64,000 bases of DNA from Phialocephala subalpina (lineage: Eukaryota; Ascomycota; Leotiomycetes; Helotiales; Mollisiaceae): the NCBI GenBank assembly GCA_900073065.1, contig FJOG01000013.1, positions 275,227 to 339,226 of the forward strand, given 5' to 3'. Below are positions 22,566-33,259 of the stretch, in pieces (positions within the stretch are counted from its first letter, which is position 1; the number at the start of each line of letters is the position of its first letter). A program made the translations under genes and the position numbers. The notes beneath the pieces were generated by a model. It had not been told where the DNA came from, ran no database searches, and was given only the letters and a program-made list of their open reading frames with translations.

Positions 22566-24792
22566 ATGCATCTCATTGGCATCAGCCGGTTGGCCTTGAT
22601 CTGGCTCATCAAATGTGATGGAGTCAGGTCCCTGAGTTCGAACTCGACCTTAGGTCCGCTAGGAGGAGAAAGTCTGCAACCACCTCCGAATGTCTTTAGA
22701 TACTCGTAAGTCTCCCGAATACTGGTCGTCGCTAGACAATCAATTGACCTAGTACAGGTCTCAGAGAGATACTCCGAGGCATACGTTGGTAGCGGCCACT
22801 TCAGCATGGGAGGCCTTCTATGACCTGACATTTTCTCCCAATCTGGACCCCGTACCCGAATCACTGACGGCCTCTGAATTTTCCACGACAAATTCAGAGC
22901 CAGAAAGTTATTCCAACGACCAAACTGGTCCTGATGCTGCTGAGAACTTACACCCTAAGCCCCCTTCAAACACCGCACCTGCTACTGGTTCAGATGCCAC
23001 GACGGACTCAGAGACTGAAAACACTTCAAGCATTCAACATACTCCAGATACCTCTATACTAGATCATGTGGACTTTGATCAATGGCTCAACCTGGATATA
23101 TACGACGATGACAATGTCCCTTCGATGTCCATGCTCTGGGACTTTCCCGACTACGGCCCGCAAGACAAACGTGGGAATGAGGATGAGTTCGTGGCATGGC
23201 CTCAAAATGCCAATACATCTTCTTGGAACTCATCAAACCATGCGGCTCTGGTATTACACCGAGTAGATCTGGGCCCAGACGTGGCCTTGAGTGACCACCA
23301 TAATACAGACTCAGACGATGACAGGCCTGGAGCAAGTCCGGCAGAAGTAGGGACACTCAGGAAGCATTCCTGGAGCGAGACTTTTGATTTACACACTCAA
23401 TCTGATGACACCCTTCAAGAAATTCCTCCTCCGTGGACACCGCATCTAGTAACCTCAAACAAACGTCCCAGATCACATGAGCGAACTTTTGACAATGTCC
23501 CGCCTCTCGATGACAACCCAGGTCCATTCTCCAGTTTAGGAGTAGGAGCTGCTGCTTTATTAGATATTTTAAGCGAGGAAAAGAAGAGAAGAAAGAGACG
23601 GAAGACTTCCTGCGATACTGGGGATAGATACGATATGGCACACGAAACTGAAAGACGGTGGGTTTTACCTGCTTCCCAAACCTTGTTCTCGTCTGATAGC
23701 GACGACAGTTACGACATAGTACTGCAGCCAGAGACTAGACCGATATCTCAGGATCAATTAGTCGCCGAGGTCAAAGGCATATACGCAGGCTTGGTCATGG
23801 TGGAAGCCAAATGCATTGAGGTGGACCACAAGCAAGCAACTTTGGCTCAAGCAGATCTTAGAGCGCAGTCGAAACTTAACAATGAGCAATGGCAGGCCCT
23901 GATTGCCTTGCACGAGACGTTATTGCATGGGCACCACGACTTCTTTCTTGCGTCCCAACATCCATCAGCAAGCCCCGCGCTTCGAAGATTGGCTGAGAAG
24001 TATGCCATGCCAGATCAGATGTGGTTCCATGGCATAGATTCCTTTCTTGAGCTGCTTCGATATCGGCTACCAAGCTCATCGGATCATATGCTAGCTTTCA
24101 TTTATCTTGCCTACACAATGATGGCATTGCAGCACGAAACAGTCCCAGCTTTCGAGGATATCTGGGCTCGGTGCTTTGAAGATCTAGGCCGATATAAAAT
24201 GTCCCTCGAAGGCGCGGACAATCGAGACCGTGAGATTTGGACTCAAATCGCTCGGTCATGGTACGAAAGTGCAGCAAACATGACCGGTCCAGACCAAGGA
24301 AAGAAGCATCAGAGGCAGCAGCTCTTCAAGAACCCCTGTGACTTAGAACCGGGGAACTGTGACTCGGGACCACCAGAAGCTTCTCTAGACACACTCTCTC
24401 AGTCTGACATGCAGCCTCAGGACACTCCGCCATCCGATAGCACAAACCCAGATACACCAAACCACGTCTGCACGACCTGCAACGCCTCATTCCCGCGACT
24501 ATGCGAGTTCAGGAAACATGTCAAATACCACACCAAACCGCTTGCCTGTCCGGATGCAAACTGCACTCGTAGTTTTGCTCGACAGCGTGACTTGACACGC
24601 CATCAGAAAGCTGCGCATAAAGGTACCCATGAGCCAGAGCAATGGTTCTGTCCTCACGAAGCATGCAAAGTCAACGGAGTTGTGTTTGGAAGGAGAGACA
24701 ATCTGTTGAGGCATTTGAGGAATTTGCATTCTACTGACGAGATTGGGCAAATTGTATCGGAAGCAGAACTATTGCAACAAGGTAATGAATGA
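22566..24792 (+). CDS. C2H2 zinc-finger protein
   Basis: A probable nuclear DNA-binding protein. The long second exon (22758-24792) has no usable ATG near its start, so a first exon at 22566-22705 is proposed. It begins MHLIGISRLALIW and is joined through a GTAAGT..ACAG intron of 52 bases, giving about 724 residues; this start is the least certain part. The N-terminal half is acidic and Ser/Thr/Asp-rich. A basic nuclear-localisation-like run KKRRKRRK lies in the middle. Three C2H2 fingers sit at about residues 617-704: CTTC..H..H, CPDANC..H..H and CPHEAC..H..H, the last with a longer Cys-Cys loop. No known pathway-specific factor is recognised. It is divergent from the Zn-cluster-like gene. 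Confidence 0.8.
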
Positions 24793-26220
24793 ACAAGTTT
24801 TCGCGCGATTGCCATCTACTTCCTTTGTCCATTGCTCTTTGCTCTTATCTCCGAATCCAAGTCCAAGAAAATTCAAGCCGTGCCATCAAGTTTTCAAGCG
24901 CAGGCGTTAACTTCCTCCTCATCACCCTAACCCTACCCCACATCCCAGAATTTTCCCCTCGCTTCTTTCCACCGTATAAATTTAAATAGGCAAAAGTTTT
25001 GCACTGGCTCTCAGCAGTCAGGAAAACAGTGAGGCTAATTGCAATAACTAGTAGACAACTTCGGTTGAGTAACCAACTTCGGTTCGATCTGCGATAATGA
25101 AGTGAGCAATCTTTCTATGATCGAGTTTACTTTCCCGAGAAAAGGTCACATTTCTCGGGTCAAAGGTTTTGCTGTTTTTTACTGCTTTGGTTTTTGTCGA
25201 GTTGAAGTTCTCAAGGTTGTAGGCCCGGGAGGGAGCGGGGCGGTGCACGTGATTCTTCCCCCTTTGCCTTCCAAGGTTGTCTTGCGTTCGAATTTGTCTC
25301 CTGCGTTGCTTCGCTTTACTCCGCCTCATTTTCAAGGCATTATAGTACCAGAAATACGGTGCACAGGAGCACACTTGGCCTGTATATTTCTGTGCTCGCC
25401 GTTCTTCGTTGTTTCTCAGCCGCCCCGCTTCAACATTTCATCCCATCTCCGCCGCGTACCAAAATTGTGGGCGGGTCCGAGCTCATTGCCGGCCGAGAAT
25501 AGAGTCGTATAGATTTAAATAATCATGTATTTTTTTCGTGGGGGATCTTAAGTGGTAGCCCATGGTATTATTAAAGCCACGATTCTGGGGCTCGTGAACT
25601 CTAATAATCCAGGTGTAATACCAAAAAAAAAAGGGTTGAATAATCCAAAAACCGTCCTCCCCGGAAGGAAAAACAAAACAAAATTAAAACCTGTAGAAAT
25701 TAAAAATACTAGTAGTAAGCCAAATGAAAGCGGCATAGTTAGTTAGTTTACTTGTTAGTCGAGAAATTGTCTGGAGTTGGACGAGGCGCATGACGAAGAC
25801 ATATCTTCTCTTAAAGATCCAACACAGCCGGTAGTCACTTTTTGGTTCCTTTTTTTGTACTTCAATCTACTTACCTTCATCCTCCAAACCTAGGATTCTA
25901 TAGATAGTTTGCAACCTTGGTCTTATAGAAGCAGCTCTTTGAAGCTTTTCCCGAGCCTCCATCATTGCACCAACCGCTTCGACGAAGCAGCAGCAAGGAT
26001 GCAAAAGTGTACCTTTCTCAGACCGCCACTTAGACCGAGATTGTCTAAGCAAGACTACGAATTCAAAGATTCTGTAGGCAAGCTATCCTTCTCCTTTGTG
26101 ATCAAAGTGGTCGGTGGTAAATTCCCCTTCGTTTTGGCGCTAGCGCATCGCTTAATTTTGGTTACTTGCGCAGCCTCCCTCGACTTCAACAAACATCTTG
26201 ACAACAACAACATTCTGCGC
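24793..26220. other. Intergenic, partly AT-rich
   Basis: No supported gene. 25508-25760 is A/T-rich with A-tracts. 25900-26220 is open in the frame of the following pseudogene but probably upstream leader. Confidence 0.5.
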
Positions 26221-27254
26221 ATGTCACACATGTCTCCACGCAAGATGACTTCTGGATCGTCCGATGGCCAAGGTGCATTACAAATTCAAACTAGGTAAAT
26301 CTTCGTGATACCTCATGAAATGCTGCAGCGCAGCTGACTGGTTCTTAGATCCTCGAGTTCCTCTTCAACTGGACCATCAAGCGCAATGGATCTCGAGTGC
26401 CGACCTCCAGCGCAAGGTGCTGGACCGAAACCCAAGCTAAATTCTAATACAAATATACGCTTAACGACCAAGAAACAATCTCAACTATCCACCAAGCAGG
26501 CGCAAGCCGAACCTAGACTCGTTCTCAGAACGAGTCTCAGAGACAGGCCAGTAAAGAAGGGCAAATAAACATCAAAGTTCCTTAAGATTCGCCCTTCAGA
26601 GATAAGCAACGAAATATCCAAGATGCTCTTGGTGAACCCGGACCTTGGGGGTATTGACTCCATCCACCCTCTCAATATTACGGATCCGAGAAAGCCTATG
26701 GATTATCGCCCGCGATTCTTCGAACTTGTCGAACCATATATGACGAGGCATCGACTATCCTCTATCATAGCAACACATTCGCAATCGCTTGTCTCGGTAC
26801 CAAGTACGAAAATGACTACTACCCGTGCATGAAGGGGATTGCTTGTCCCTTGACAAGATACCATCAACTGAAAAAACTCCCGTACGCTTGGCCGAAACCT
26901 CCTGGACCAAAAAATCTTGGAACAACTCCTGGCTTTTGCAAAGTTCGGCACTGGAAGGTGTACATCAGCCGATTTATTGGCTTTTGTTCGCCACCCTTGG
27001 TGATTCAAGATTTCGCTCGGGCGATTTACAACCTTCCTGTTTGGACCATTTCACTGGAAACCTTGAGTCGAAGTGCTTGCTGGTCTTGGATAGTTGCCCG
27101 TACAGATTGGGCTCGAATACCATGTGTTAGATCTGCAGGTAGTCCTCATAGCCTCGAAAAGGTCATATCTCCTTTCAGACTACTACGCAACCTCGAGACT
27201 ATGGACTTCAAGCTTAGCAATCTCGAGCTCGGCTACCATTGTCCGGGACAATGA
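26221..27254 (+). pseudogene. 2EXR/F-box-like family gene, copy A, broken
   Basis: The predicted start is ATG 26221 (MSHMSPRKMTSG), with a first intron at 26295-26348 leading to a Ser/Pro-rich stretch. A TAA at 26566-26568 then interrupts the frame, unless an unusual 37-66 base intron removes it. Immediately after comes the family core PSEISNEISKMLLVNPDLG. A one-base frame change near 26660 is needed to reach EKAYGLSPAILRTCRTIYD and EASTILYHSNTFAIACLGTK. The homologous frame then continues to about 27254 (PFRLLRNLETMDF). The same core in the same order occurs in copy B, which proves paralogy within the window. The family is large in filamentous fungi and functionally obscure. Sequencing error could explain single-base shifts; the two lesions together favour decay. 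Confidence 0.7.
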
Positions 27255-27642
27255 CAAACACTCTGCTGTTGTCGGATTCACAACTCCTTGTAAGCTGCTC
27301 ACTTTAATTTTTGGCAACGTACCACTTTTTGAAGTGAATTCGCCGTGAAGAATTTTTCAAGCTAACTGCCGCTTTTTGAAAGGCTTTGCGATTCCACCGT
27401 AAGCCTCCCTCCAAGTCCCAACAACATCACCACAACCTTTGCATGTCATTGAAAATGACTTCGCAACCCGTTAGCATGAGCGGGTCTCTGTGTAAGCTCG
27501 AGCAGTAAGATTGACCGCCTTCATTGATGTTGAGCGCAGCTAATTCGAGAACAGGTCTTTACAGCAATATACGAGAATCCGCATTGCGCCTGAACCAGTC
27601 ACTCATCAATCCCATCCACCACCTCCAACCATAGCTCCGACG

Positions 27643-29793
27643 ATGGCCAGCGGAGAGTCAGTCCGGAAGAAGAAAGTCTGGCCGCAGCCTGTACGAGACT
27701 CTGTCGCGCGCTCGTCCGAGTACCAAAGCCTCTACGATGACGTTTCCAACGATGATACTACGGCCAAGCTCAAGCAAGTTATCAACGATGCTACGGAGAG
27801 TGACGCTTTGAAGACGACAGAGTGGGACTATCTTCCTCTACCCCAGCAAATCATTCTCCAAGAGCGAGCGCAACAAGTTATTCTCACAAACCCACGAGCT
27901 GATGCTATTTCACAACCTATTAGTCTTCAACCTCAGATCGTTCCTCGTGGCCCTAGACTTTCTCAACCTTCTTCCAGGATTCCTGGCTTGCAATATCCAA
28001 ATACCCTCGACACAATCGATCACATCGCCAATGAAAAAAGAGCTCCTTGTCATCATCGCCCGAGCAAAAGCTCGACTGCAAATTATTGGATCTAGAACCT
28101 CGGTTGTCGTCGAAGAAAAATCCGTCCTTGATCTTCTTCCAACAGAAATTCGAGACGAGATCTACGGGCTCCTTTTGGTATCTCCTGACCTGGGCCAGAA
28201 GGAAGCTCTCCAGCCTGAGCAGAAATATGGGCTATCACCCGCAATACTTCAAACTTGTCGGCGAGTGCACTATGAAGCGTCGGAAGTTCTGTACCGCAGC
28301 AATGCCTTCGTCGTATCTGGCTTGGGTTCAGCCTCCGAATACCACGGTGAACCCTTGGGCTTTGCCAGTTCTTTGACCAGATATTCTAGATGTTCGCGGG
28401 AGAACTTGGAGAAGATTCCCAAATTGTGGCCAATTCCTGCCTTCCGGTGAATTCGCAGTTGGCGCTTACTTGTCAGCCGCGACGTCGGTGTAGACAACCA
28501 ACCACCTATGCACATCCAAAGCTTCTGCCAGGAAGTCTGCAAATTGGAGTTGAGTTCTTTGACGATACAAACTCTGGATCGCTCCGATTGCATGCAGTTC
28601 CATTTAGCGGAAGGTTTCCCAGTGCCTTTCGTCAGGCATGTCAGTGACAAGCCTTTCGAGCTCACTATTGTACTATCCCCGTTGGGACTTTTAGAAATGT
28701 CCCTTCGGTTGTATTCAAGCTCTGCGATAGGAATATCTCGAAGTATAAAGAGGTTGCAGACGAGCTCATGTCGATGCAATCGGCAGCTCCAGTTGATAAA
28801 CCATTCAAGATGTACAAGAAGTTACAGGTAAGTCTCACCTCTATAGGACAAGAACTCATGCTGTTTTTGGAGTATTACAGCGCATCATTACTCCAAACCG
28901 ATGTCCCACTGTCCATGGGACTTTCTCAATTATCTGAAAGAAGCATACTGACTTCGAGGTTTTGGATTTTAGGATTATGCACAGTCTTTCGAGCGAAATA
29001 GAAGTATCCGAGAGGACATGCGTACTCCGGATTGGAAGCGTCGTTATACATGGAAGGAGTACGATGCCAACCAATCAACGCTCTACTCCCTATGGATATG
29101 CGAGCATGGTCGAACCTGAATCTCTTCAAGACACTTACCCCTCATCCAGTCGAAAATGCCCTTCAACTTGCCAAGTATGCAGATGATGATAACGATGTTG
29201 TGGAATTCAAGAAGCAGCGGAAAGCTATCGTCGATTTTCTGGAGCCATAATATCAGCGGATCATGATGACGGGTGACTTCTTGACAAAATTCGTTAAGGA
29301 AAAAGGGAAGAGTGCTGGACTAGGGGATTACGACGTATTCAATGCGCATGACATTGAAGCACAAGCAAACAAAATGAACGCTATACTGGAAGGAACAATG
29401 CTCTTGGCAAGGTACGGGTAAGCGTTCAAAAGAGATCTATCTCTAGAGGTCGCACGTCTCATTAGCCTCCACTAGGATGTTTTTGACTCCTATGTTCCTG
29501 ACACGTATGGAGGCAAGACAAGAGAGGAGGAGTTAACTACGGTCTACGAGAAGTGGAGAGGCTCTCAAACTGGTATATGGTGCAGCGCGCGTTCAGGGAT
29601 GCAACACCAGCACCTGGCGATCCGGAGGGCGAGAAAGGCACCGTTCAGTTGCGATGCAATTGGTACCGATAAAGGATGCGAGATTGATACCGAGGAATGG
29701 AGGAGCGATGAGAGATTCGATTGGTACCATGATGATACCGATGTTGCTCCTGACGATGATCTTTCTGATTATGGCTCACTGTATGGAGAATGA
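27643..29793 (+). pseudogene. 2EXR/F-box-like family gene, copy B, broken
   Basis: ATG 27643 (MASGESVRKKKVW) opens a 150-codon frame. The core lies in another frame from ~28020: DLLPTEIRDEIYGLLLVSPD, then YGLSPAILQTCRRVHYEASE and VLYRSNAFVV. TGA at 28448-28450 follows IPAFR, yet the same frame continues with IRSWRLLVSRDVG. A frame change near 28680 leads to VGTFRNVPSVVFKLC and ADELMSMQSAAPVDKPFK, then a GTAAGT donor and DYAQSFERNRSIRED. Another change near 29110 is followed by ALQLAKYADDDNDVV. TAA at 29248-29250 sits between FLEP and YQRIMMTGDFLTKF. The acidic end runs to about 29793. At least two stops and two frame changes make a functional full-length product unlikely. Confidence 0.75.
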
Positions 29794-30258
29794 TGGGGCC
29801 GAGTGAGTTGAAGTACCATTACAACGGTGGTGGCAGACACATTGTATGCTGGCAGCGTAATTGAATACTGAAACCACACCAATACCAACCTCTGTGTAAT
29901 TTACTTGACATGTGATGTTGCCAGCCTCTTCGCTTCGACAGCACTTCGTCAGGAACAAGAAGCTCTCGTTCGCATGTTGCGAGTGTCCATTCTCGGTCTT
30001 AGCTGGAAGAGATGCTGATGACGATAATCCGGTTGTGGTTGCTGCAAATAGCCTTACGAAAAATGTTAAGATGGAGCCGAAGTGTGAGGTAGGATTAACA
30101 AAATGCGGGGCTCCATACATAAGAGTGCTCTGAGAAATGTAAAGGAAAATTAAACACATCTCTCATACCTCTGTTGACCTTTGCAAGTTGTGGATTCTAA
30201 AGGCTTCATTCCAAAGGGTCCGTCAATGTCCCAGGAGTCTCGGGGCATTGAAAGTCAT
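29794..30258. other. Intergenic between copy B and the transposon relic
   Basis: No supported gene; only short overlapping frames. Confidence 0.5.
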
Positions 30259-30260
30259 TA

Positions 30261-30330
30261 ATCGCTCGGTTGGCACATCTCGCCCTGATTCCTTACGTAA
30301 TCGGGCGAGGGATAGCAATGCGTAGTTTTT
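30261..30330 (+). repeat. Left terminal inverted repeat of the Fot1/pogo relic
   Basis: About 62 bases match the right end with one mismatch, and the ends then share CGTAGTTTTT. It contains its own inverted motif: CGCCCTGATT and AATCGGGCG around CCTTACGT. Confidence 0.9.
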
Positions 30331-30546
30331 AACCTTAAAAATTATTATTCTTACTTTAAATTGATTTATCTACCATTATAATGCCTCCAAAAGTAAACTA
30401 CGAAGAGAAAAGGGTTTAAGATACTTTAGAATTAATAAGGAAAAATCTTGGGATAAAAACAATAAAAGTTACGCGTTAAACGCGTGCTTTTTATCCACGC
30501 GTTTTTCGTCGTAAAAGTAGAGTACTAGCTTTTTCAACTCGCTGTA

Positions 30547-30700
30547 AAGGGGGTCACCAAAAAGGGTTAGGATCAGGGAGCAAGTTGATGCAATTGGATT
30601 GCTGAAACTTGAGAGAAGAAGTCGAGCGGCTGCTCGGTTCTTGATGAGGCTCGGCTGGCGGCGCCGAGCTAGGGGCGCACGTGCCGCACGTGACAGCGCC
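30547..30700. other. GC-richer block inside the AT-bleached transposon
   Basis: About 150 bases (GGGGTCACCAAAAAGGGTTA to roughly CACGTGCCGCACGTGACAGC) have ordinary base composition and interrupt the transposase trace between the MPPKVNYEE part and GRYNKKF. Possibly an insertion after the bleaching; edges are approximate and the origin is unknown. Confidence 0.5.
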
Positions 30701-31184
30701 CTACGACACTCGCGGTAGATATAATAAAAAGTTTACGCAAATCGAAGATAATATATTAAAAGATTATTTATTTATATATTACGGTATAAGATATTCTACT
30801 AATATCGAGAACGTTATTACGGTATATAATTCGATTTTACGAGCAAAGGGTAAAAAGGAAGAAATAGTATTACGACGATAAATCAAAAGATAATTATTAT
30901 GCAACTATAAATGGCTTAAAATACTCCGCGAAATACTTCTTTTTGCCGTACGTTTAAAAGTATATAATCGCGAAGAAATCGAATATTATTTCAAAGATTT
31001 TAAGAAATATAAAGATAAATAAATTATTTTAAACGAAGATATTTATAATTTCGATAAAACGGACTATTAAATTGGTATTATAATTAGAGGAATCGTTATT
31101 ATCTTTGCGGATATAATATATATTTATATTAATAATCCAAATAATAAAGAATTAATTATAATAATAAAAAATATTTTTATAAGA

Positions 31185-31533
31185 TGTGAGGTATAGAATA
31201 GAAGGAAGCAACAATAGGTTAGATTGGTACTAGACTAATCTCTATCTTTCTGCCAGAGATTCAGAGATTAGAATGTGAGGTGTAGAATAGAAGGAGGCAA
31301 TAATAGGTCAAATTGGTATTAGACTAATCTTTATCTTTCTGCCAGAGATTTAGAGAGCCCCTATATACAGAATAACAGCCTAAGAATAACAACCGCATAG
31401 CCCTCGTAAGACCTCCTACGCTACGCGTAAGCTTACGCGAGCTCTACGTAGGTTATGGAGGCTGCGCAGCCTTGGGTGGTGGCTGTAAGCCAGCCAAAGG
31501 CTGCGTTAGTAGGACACCCAATCCTACACGTGA
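31185..31533. mobile_element. Nested insert with an 89-base tandem duplication
   Basis: This 349-base segment is much less AT-rich than the surrounding relic. It is flanked by the direct repeat TATAAGA (31178-31184 and 31534-31540), a candidate 7-base target duplication. It begins TGTGAGGTATAGAATAGAAG, and a diverged copy of the first ~89 bases follows at 31274. It has no coding potential. Start and size suggest a solo LTR or a short non-autonomous element, but the end (CACGTGA) does not match TG..CA, so the class is open. Confidence 0.55.
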
Positions 31534-32642
31534 TATAAGAGGTTATTATATCCCCGCTATAATTATTTTTAAAGGAGTATATTATCTCCGCAAATACTTT
31601 TAAAACGATATAAATAATAATATTTTTTTTATATATTTAAATTCTAATTTTATAAACGATTAATTAATTTTTTTATAATTTAAATATTTCGATAAATTCA
31701 CGAAAAATTAAATAAAAAATCGATATAAAATATTAATATTTGATAGGTATAATTCGTATATTACTCAAGAATTTATTAGTTATTATTAGGATAATTAAAT
31801 TCGATTATTTTAATTAATTATTTATATTATATATTTTATATAACTTCTCGATATTAGCGCGTTTTAATTATATAAATATAATTTCAAAAAGTATATTCGC
31901 CGTGAAATATTTTATAATACGATTATAATTTCTAAGATTAACTTTTTCTCTTTTTTCTAAATATTCTCTAATAAAAATTTTACGATTAAATTTTATAAAT
32001 TCGTATTTCAAAAAATTAAATTAATATTTTATAATCCCGCTATTATCTTTAATAAAATAAAGAGTTATAATAATATACAAAAAATATAAAAAACTTTAAA
32101 AATTTTTTCTCGAGAATTAATTTTCGATTTTATAATATTTCTTTTATTTTCGTAATTAGAATTTATAATATTAATTATATATATTTAATAAAAATATAAT
32201 ATTAATTATATTAATAAACGTATTAAGAATAAACTTTAGCCTTTTATATTTATTGCGTTTTATATAATAAAAAAAACAAAGAAAAGAACGCAAAAAAATA
32301 TTTCTTAGTAATTAGTTTTTTATTAAACTTTTATAAATTAATATTATTATTAATAAAAAACGCGATAAATATAAATAAGGGTATAATAATTCAAAAATAT
32401 AAGGAAATTTACGGTAAAGTAGCGCGCAGGCAAATAAGAGCTAATAATAAAGATAAAACTAAAGTAATTAATATAAAAGAGAAATAATTTTAAATATTAT
32501 AAAAGAAAACTTAAAAGTAATTTTCAAAGGAATATATATGGATTTATAATAATCTAATTTATAAGGGTCATTTTGCATATTATATGCTTACGTACGACCT
32601 AGAGATTCATCATATAAAGTAGTTTTAAATTATATCCTCGTC

Positions 32643-32729
32643 AAAAACTACGCATTACTAGCCAACTAGCATTGCTATCCCTCGCCCGATTACGTAAGGA
32701 ACCAGGGCGAGATGTGCCAACCGAGCGAT
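32643..32729 (-). repeat. Right terminal inverted repeat of the Fot1/pogo relic
   Basis: Inverted copy of the left end, longer by 17 bases because of an extra CTAGTTGGCTAGTAATG-like segment before CGTAG. Confidence 0.9.
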
Positions 32730-32768
32730 TAGGGCACTCGAAATCTCCGGCGGCAGACATCTCAAATA

Positions 32769-33224
32769 TCATGAGCATGACTTGTGCAAAAATTCTATAC
32801 ATGGGAAGAGCCTAGCAAGATGTCCTAGGGACCTCGGAGCTTTAATGGCACTTCTATCAGGGGGGGGGGGGGGGGGGAACACACCACTTGGACTTCCATC
32901 ACGTGCTACTCGAACTTCGCCTCCAATGTAAGAATATCCAGGGAGGATATCGAAAGATGCGACTTGCGACAGTCCCAAGGATATTTGAGACATTGACGTG
33001 TAGCCAGCAATGGCAGAGGCGGCGCGATCTTCAAATAGAGTGTCGGGCCACAGTCTCTGCTGAAAGAAGAGTGTAGGTTGCGAATGTATCAATGTCCCTA
33101 ACTTTACGGTACAACATTGAGGCCAAAAGTTGTGACTGTGGTCTAAAAACTGGCTAGGTACTCGAACAGACTCTTGAAAATGGCGAGGACTCATATACCT
33201 TTCATTAAATTCTTCTCCGTCCAT
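32769..33224 (-). CDS. Doubtful hypothetical protein crossing a poly-G run
   Basis: A 151-codon frame starting MDGEEFNERYMSPRHFQES. The first ~125 residues have mixed composition and could be coding. The frame then crosses the G18 tract, read as Pro residues, where the length is unreliable. No domain is recognised. It ends just outside the transposon and may be a truncated gene. Confidence 0.3.
   Translation of the reverse strand: MDGEEFNERYMSPRHFQESVRVPSQFLDHSHNFWPQCCTVKLGTLIHSQPTLFFQQRLWPDTLFEDRAASAIAGYTSMSQISLGLSQVASFDILPGYSYIGGEVRVARDGSPSGVFPPPPPPDRSAIKAPRSLGHLARLFPCIEFLHKSCS
32860..32877. repeat. G18 homopolymer
   Basis: Eighteen consecutive G on the + strand, 130 bases beyond the transposon end. 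Length in the assembly is uncertain. Confidence 0.9.
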
Positions 33225-33259
33225 AATTATACATAGGAAGCGCGAGCTTCATTGCCTAT

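Larger units (their letters stand above)
30261..32729 (+). mobile_element. Fot1/pogo-type (Tc1/mariner superfamily) DNA transposon relic, AT-bleached
   Basis: Long terminal inverted repeats start ATCGCTCGGTTGGCACATCT and are bounded on both sides by TA, the target-site duplication of this superfamily. The interior is extremely AT-rich, with stops in all frames, as RIP would leave. Transposase traces remain on the + strand. One starts at 30381 (MPPKVNYEEKR, then LELIRKNLGIKTIKVTR after a stop). Another, at ~30710-30880, reads GRYNKKFTQIEDNILKDYL and resembles the pogo HTH region. At ~31035-31080 EDIYNFDKTDY-stop-IGI matches the first catalytic block, usually NFDETGxxIG; its E-to-K and G-to-D changes fit G-to-A mutation. 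The span is 2469 bases including two inserts. It cannot be autonomous. Confidence 0.85.
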
